This document shows, in pieces, positions 58,800 to 64,000 of a DNA stretch of 64,000 nt. The stretch is from Gossypium raimondii (taxonomy: Eukaryota; Streptophyta; Magnoliopsida; Malvales; Malvaceae). The notes beneath the pieces are model-generated. The model was given only the letters and a program-made list of their open reading frames with translations. It made no database searches and had not been told where the DNA came from. Position 1 is the stretch's first letter; each line of letters begins with the position of its first letter. Made by a program: the position numbers and the translations under genes. Location: positions 56,439,924-56,503,923 of the forward strand of contig NC_068570.1 of assembly GCF_025698545.1 (NCBI RefSeq). The letters run 5' to 3'.

Positions 58800-59999
58800 A
58801 TTATTTTATAAACAATAATATAAGCTTTTTAGACAAATTGAGTCGAGTTTAAACTTAACCTAAATTTAAAAAAAAAAAAGAGTCTAGGCCCAATTTAGCT
58901 CATGAATATCTTTAATGGTTAATTAATTATTTATTTTAATGAGTTTATCTAAATGTATTTTAGTTTATTAATTTGAGTTTAGTGATTCAATGTAATTTTT
59001 TTATAACTTTTAATACAACTATAAGATGTAACTTAAAAATATATATAATTATAAATATAATTATCATCAATTACTTACTAATATGTTATTTTGTTGTTCA
59101 TTATTTACCATTAATTTTTCATAATTTAATAGTGTTTTCTATTTAAATATTTTTAAAAATATTTATTATAAAATGCTTTTGGAAAGTTATCTTATAGAAT
59201 ATATTTTTTTTACCTCGACACCGATAGATGTCTAATTTAGTGATGTTTATTGTACCACCAAGTTTTTGTGTCATTGGAATTAGAGTAATTATTTTGAAAT
59301 TATTACAACACATTAACACCGAATCTTAAACCGTAATAATATGATTTAATTTTCTAATAGCTTTGGATAATATTTAAACAAAACTCGACATTTATGGATG
59401 TTGAATTTTTTGTAAAATAAAAAAAACATATATAGTAATTCGTAACCATTAATTAAAAGGAGACACAAAATTAATTGATCTCGCTGCCCACGAGTATATT
59501 TAAAAAATACTAATAAAACTCTAATTTTAAAACCTATAAATATGCTATTCAACTTATTAATTTAAGAAAATGCAAAATAGTTATCATTTATATAACTAAA
59601 TTAAAATGATTTTAATTTTCATAAAAAATATATAATTTAATTATGCCTTTTCAAAAACAAATTCTTACATCACCCTCATTCCAACTAAAAAATTACCCGA
59701 ATATAAAAAACAAAAAGGATAATCAAAGGAGGAAAGTTGTATAAAATGTATGTGGTAGCGGGGAAGATAATGGTGGTGACGTTGAGGGTTATATATTTAT
59801 AATTTTAATTTAAATTTTACTATTTAATTTTTTATTTTACATTTCGTTAATTAAATGAATTAAATAAGATCATTTTTTCTATTAATTTTCAGTTTTTTTA
59901 AAATTCAAATCCAATTAAAAATACTAAAAATCCGATTTATCATCTTCCTATTAGAAAGGAATAGTGATGACGCGAAATCACAATTTCATACTTTTCCTT
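58800..59999. other. AT-rich noncoding stretch
   Basis: No gene is supported. The last 100 bases (59905-60000, ATGACGCGAAATCACAATTTCATAC) match the upstream flank of unit X copy 2 (57500-57590). Confidence 0.5.
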
Positions 60000-60236
60000 A
60001 CAGTTATTGTTGTTTGTCCCCATCCTCGTTGTTTGGTTTCCAAGTTGTGACCCAAAGTCAAGATTGATTTGGTTGTTTGGTTTTCAAGTTGTGACCCAAA
60101 GTCAAGATTGATTTTAAAATTTTGGTCTGTCTCCATTGTAAAGCACATCAAACAAAGATAGAAATTGATACAACTATTCTCAAGTTAAAATAAAGCATTT
60201 TCTTGTTAGGTAGAGTGAATAAAATCACTAAGTTAT
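60000..60236. repeat. Dispersed unit X, copy 3
   Basis: It matches 56977-57215 with both TTGTGACCC blocks. It lies outside the old Copia element and ends at the hAT-like fragment. Confidence 0.8.
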
Positions 60237-60757
60237 TCGGTTAATTGAATTAACCGAAAATTATATGTTTTTTTTATTTTTAGTTAAAAATTAATCGAAC
60301 TAACCGAATTAACCGAATTACCCAAATTAACCAAATTATCCGAATTAATCGAATTAACCGAATTGAATCACTACATAATTAAATTATTTTTAGACTTTTA
60401 GACTTTAGTTTTAATTTTAGTTTTAGAATTTTATTTTTATTTATTAAATTATTTGTAATTTTTATGATTGAGTTGGGTTGGGTTGGGTAATTGGGTTGGG
60501 TTGAATACTTGGATTTGGATTGGGTTTAGATGAATAGTGGGCCTATTTATATATTATAATTTTATTTATTAATTTTTTCGGTTAAACCGAAAAAATTTGG
60601 TTAACCGACTGATTTTGAACCAAATTAACCGTTAACCGAAAAATCAAAAAATAATTAACCGACCTCCGACCAAAAAAATTCGGTTAACCGACTGATTAAC
60701 CGAATTCGGTCGGTTAACCAAATTTTTTTGATTTTATCCAAATTTTGCACACCCTTA
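60237..60757. mobile_element. hAT-like TTAACCG-rich element, one end missing
   Basis: Inverse orientation to 38341-38840. The right end CAAATTTTGCACACCCTTA is present; the left end is lost at the border with unit X copy 3. No target duplication can be seen. Confidence 0.7.
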
Positions 60758-60895
60758 GTTTAATGTACTTGTGTTGTTGTTGTTTCGACACCATAATCAA
60801 TTCACTTTTGCTTCATCCATAATAATTGTGCACAACTCTCAAGTACAAAACTTAAACCGTGGATTATGAGATAGAACTTTATCTTTGTTTTTTGT

Positions 60896-62394
60896 GGGCA
60901 AATAACCAATAAAAGCTCCTTTATTTTTAAAATTATCGAAATGGGCCAGGTTCTGAATTAATTACCGAAATGGACCATTTCTCCCAAAAACGCGTCCATG
61001 TCAGCGCGTTGTCAAGGGATAAAGCAGGAAAATGCTTCCTCAAGGAAAAAAAATTAGATTTAGGTTTTTGCAATTAGATTTAGGGTTTTAAGGTTTTTGA
61101 GTTTGTAGATTTTAGGGTTTTAAAGAAAAAAATTAAATAAATAAGGGTCTAGGGTTTCTTAATTAAATTAATTATAAATTTTAAAAAATTAGATTAGGGT
61201 TTAGTGTTTATGGTTTTAAGAAAAATTAAATAAATTAGGGTTTAGGGTTACTTGAGTAAATTAATTATAAATTTTAAAAAATTAGATTAGGGTTTAGTGT
61301 TCGTGGTTTTAATGAAAAATCAAATAAATTAGGGTTTAGGATTACTTGAGTAAATTAATTATAAATTTTAAAAAATTAGATTGGGGTTTAGTATTTAGGG
61401 TTTTAAGAAAAATCAAATAAAATTAGTTGTTATTCGTTATATATTTTAAACTCGCCCATTTCGGTAATTTTAAAAATAAAGGGCTTTTATTGGTTATTTG
61501 CCCAAAAATAAACTAATAAAATTAAATGTTTTAGTAAAATTAAATTTATTAAAAGAATTTTTAATAATAAATTAAAATAAAATATATAATGAATTTTGTA
61601 TTTTCAAATTTTAAAATAAAAAAGTTTTTATGAAAACATAAAAGAGTTAAAACTTTATATATATATTAAATTTATCTTTTGCTGTAATTTTAAATTTATA
61701 ATAAATAATAAATATTAATATAATATAATATGCAAAAATACATGAAATTTAATATAATACAATCATATTAATAATAGAATATTTTAGGATAATAATTCCT
61801 TAATTAAGGTCTTAAGATCATGGGTAAATATTTTATTGATTGTTAGTGAATGATTTATAAATAAGTATTAATAACTTTATTTAATGGAATTTAACATAAA
61901 TTTTAATATTTTAATATTTAATATATATTTTAAATTGTAGAAGTTTAAATTAAAATTCGAGAAAAATATAATAATTGTAATTAATATTTAACTATATTTA
62001 AACAAAGTTAGACTTAATAAATAATTTTTAATTAATTTTTAATTTGTTAAAATTTATAATTAATTTAATTAAGAAACCCTAAACCTTAAACTCTTATTTA
62101 TTTAGTTTTTTCCTTAAAACCCTAAAATCTAAAAACTCAAAAATCCCAAAACCTTAACTCTAATTACAAAAAACCCTAAATCCTAAAAAACAAGGAAAGC
62201 GCTTCCTTGAGGAAGCATTTTCTGTCCACGTGGACAAAGCGCTTCCTTGAGGAAGCGTTTTCCTGCTTTATCCTCTGACAACGCGCTGACGTGGACGAGT
62301 TTTTGTGGGAAATGGTCCATTTCGGTAATTAATTCAGAACCTGGCCAATTTCGGTAATTTTAAAAATAAAGGGGCTTTTATTGGTTATTTGCCC
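60896..62394. mobile_element. Mutator-type nonautonomous element, 1.5 kb, 9-bp TSD
   Basis: Inverted ends of about 155 bases start GGGCAAATAACCAATAAAAG. The exact 9-bp duplication GTTTTTTGT lies at 60887-60895 and 62395-62403, as expected for Mutator-like elements. The interior has tandem units near 61070-61430 (TTAGGGTTTAGTGTT, ATTAATTATAAATTTTAAA), an extra copy of the right end at 61448-61503, and palindromic GCGCTTCCTTGAGGAAGCG near 62195 and 62235. No transposase. Confidence 0.9.
61062..61430. repeat. Tandem repeats of about 93 bases in the Mutator-type element
   Basis: Three to four units of AAATTAGATTAGGGTTTAGTG followed by TAAATTAATTATAAATTTT. The TTTAGGG-like wording is not a telomere array. 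Confidence 0.8.
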
Positions 62395-62404
62395 GTTTTT
62401 TGTA

Positions 62405-62790
62405 GTGCTATGAAATTTAGCTTAATAGATAATAGCAAATTTGTGGAAATACAAAAACTTAGCTTAACATATTTAATGACTAGTGATTGGGTTAGGATAG
62501 AAATTTCAAAATTCGAGAAAATATAAATAATCAAACATATAAATCAAATCATGCATTCTAAGGCATAAATAATAAACAAGTTCTCGATGATGTGGTATTT
62601 AATATCTATCAATTTTGTACGAGAGTAAAGCAAGTATAAAGACTAAAAAATGATTAAATTAAAGTAAAAAACTAAATCTACAACTTGTACCAACGAAAGA
62701 TTTTTTGATTAGGTGAGGGATACAGCTGGACCCGTTATCTAGTGGCTGTCCATGGTGTGATAGAGTTAAAGAAAATGTTAATCATTTGTC
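62405..62790. other. Noncoding flank
   Basis: No gene. The stretch 62490-62545 (GAAATTTCAAAATTCGAGAAAATATAA) matches 57440-57500, another sign of shuffled repeat material. Confidence 0.5.
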
Positions 62791-62794
62791 TTTT

Positions 62795-64000
62795 CTATGT
62801 CCTTTTATTAATATGTAGTTTTTGGTCTCGTATTTCTAATTGATAGAGTTTTGATTGGAAGAATGTGGTGAATTTTGAAGAATTCTTTACTTTGTACTGG
62901 AACATGCCCCTGATAGGTCTGCAAAAAAGCTTTCGGTTAGTGGCGATTGCGGCATCTTGTTGGATAGAAGATATCAGATCTTGTCTTCCTGTATTGGCAG
63001 TGAAGTAGATCGAAGATAGCAGGTCTTGTCTTCTTGTATTGGTAGCGAAGTAGATCGAAGATAGCAAATCTTGTCTTCCTGTATTGGCATGGAAGTAGAT
63101 CGAAGATAGCAGATCTTGTCTTCCTGTATTGGCAGGGAAGTAGATCGAAGATAGCAGATCTTGTCTTCCTGTATTAGCAGCGAAGTAGATTGAAGATAGC
63201 AAATCTTGTCTTCCTGTATTGGCAGCAAAGTAGATTGAAGATTGTAGATCATGTCTCCCTAAGCAGTAGTGGAGCAGATCGAAGATGATAAATCTTATCT
63301 TCCCAAGGTAGTAGGGAAGCAGATTTAAGCCACCAGTCCTATCTCCCTGAGTAGCAGTGGAGTAGGTTGAAGATTGTAAATCATGTCTCCCTAAGCAGTA
63401 GTGGAGCAGATGGAAGGCAGCAAATCCTATCTTCCCAAGGTAGTAGGGAAGCAGATTTAAGCCACCAATCCCTTCTCCCTGAGCAGCAGTGGAGTAGGTC
63501 GAAGATTGTAGATCATGTATCCTTAAACAGTAATAGAGCAGATCGAAGGCAGTGAATCTTATCTCTTTGGCGTTACAGTAGAACAGATTAAAGCTCAAGG
63601 TAGCGAATCTTGTTTCCATAGCGTTGCAGCGGAGCAGATCAAGACTGAAGATAACCAACCTTATCTCCCTGAAGTTACAGTGGAGCCGGTTGAAGATATC
63701 AATCTTATCTCCCTGAAGTTGCAGTGGAGTAGGTTAAACGAAGTGAGCCTTATCTCCCCGAAGCTCCAGTGGGTCAAGAAGAGGCTACTTGAAGAAGAAG
63801 CGCACCAATGTCCAACACAACCGGACAAAATTGGCCTTCTAATTTAGTCTTTGCTTCATTTTCGTTACACGACAATGAGCAAAGAGGGGCAGCTGTAATA
63901 GGCCAATTTAGCCCGGGCTCACAAAAAAATAATAAACTCAAAATAATAAAACAAAGTCCAAGTCTAGTCCAACATTGTATCATTTGGCCCGATCGGAATG
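62795..64000 (-). mobile_element. Gypsy-type element: LTR end and leader with tandem repeats
   Basis: On the minus strand an LTR ending GGCCTATTACA runs in from beyond the window and ends near 63892; GCTGCCCCTCTTTGCTCATTG follows, the same border as near 15165. The leader (63890-62800) holds the 45-bp array. A 287-codon frame (63658-62795) covers the array, but its open state follows from the unit length of 45. It looks like untranslated leader; a leader ORF cannot be excluded. Confidence 0.6.
62965..63780. repeat. 45-bp tandem array, about 17 units, with 133-bp higher order
   Basis: From 62965 to 63250 the units (CTTGTCTTCCTGTATTGGCAG, then GTAGATCGAAGATAGCAGAT) repeat every 45 bases. From 63250 on, three diverged units form a block of about 133 bases that itself repeats (63253 and 63386). 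Further units decay to 63780. Confidence 0.9.

Noticed and set aside
61062..62180. Interstitial telomere (TTTAGGG) array
   Set aside because: The motif occurs only in longer units of about 93 bases and never as an uninterrupted array.
62795..63658. 287-residue repeat protein
   Set aside because: Open state explained by a 45-base tandem unit; lies in a retroelement leader.

Overview
The window is nuclear DNA of a dicot plant, probably a malvid close to cotton (Gossypium). That guess rests on the look of the transposon families and is not proven. It is AT-rich, has plant-type GT-AG introns and holds nested LTR retrotransposons, LINEs, Mutator-like and hAT-like elements. There are no operons, bacterial genes or CRISPR arrays. 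The only host-type genes are a cluster of type II metacaspases (MC9-like cysteine proteases), all on the minus strand in the first 25 kb.

Layout, 1-25 kb. A Mutator transposase tail (1-92, +) faces a four-exon plant mobile domain (PMD) pseudogene (323-2306, -). Metacaspase A (3830-4666) lacks the end of the p10 region. Metacaspase B (6445-7570) is complete. A second decayed Mutator transposase (8584-9680, +) again faces a PMD remnant (10720-11390, -). Repeat R2, a Gypsy-LTR-like stretch and inverted Copia pieces follow. Metacaspase C (17957-18258) is a fragment, D (about 20040-20875) is a frameshifted pseudogene, and E (22806-23931) is a near-identical copy of B. B and E lie in a duplicated block of about 3.1 kb (5671-8755 and 22031-25256).

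Layout, 25-42 kb. Gypsy 3' sequence (25257-27025) is cut by a chromovirus-type Gypsy element on the minus strand (27026-37555). The 3' LTR of that element is itself split by a 3.1-kb solo LTR with a perfect target duplication (GATCA). Its gag-pol is one unbroken frame with 13 premature stops, most of them explained by C-to-T decay. A hAT-like element, an inverted Mutator-type end and third copies of repeats R1 and R2 follow.

Layout, 42-64 kb. A decayed LINE (about 41945-49750) is interrupted in its RNase H domain by a young Copia element (43528-48526; LTRs about 98% identical; TSD AGCAG) and further on by a 368-bp hAT MITE (TSD GGAAGATT). Then come a solo LTR (50154-52398, TSD ATACA), a LINE tail, an old Copia element (53739-58794, TSD ATTTT), a hAT-like fragment, a 1.5-kb Mutator-type element with 9-bp TSD (60896-62394), and the leader of a Gypsy element carrying a 45-bp tandem array that runs off the window end.

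How it fits together: B and E are the only copies likely to make a full protease. A keeps the catalytic dyad and an open frame but no p10 tail. C and D are dead. The recurring noncoding units R1 and R2 beside the metacaspases suggest that the cluster grew by segmental duplication and was then broken up by transposons. I did not find a convincing new molecular system. The most notable items are the metacaspase cluster with two linker types and a p10-truncated member, and the repeated pairing of a Mutator transposase with a convergent PMD gene.
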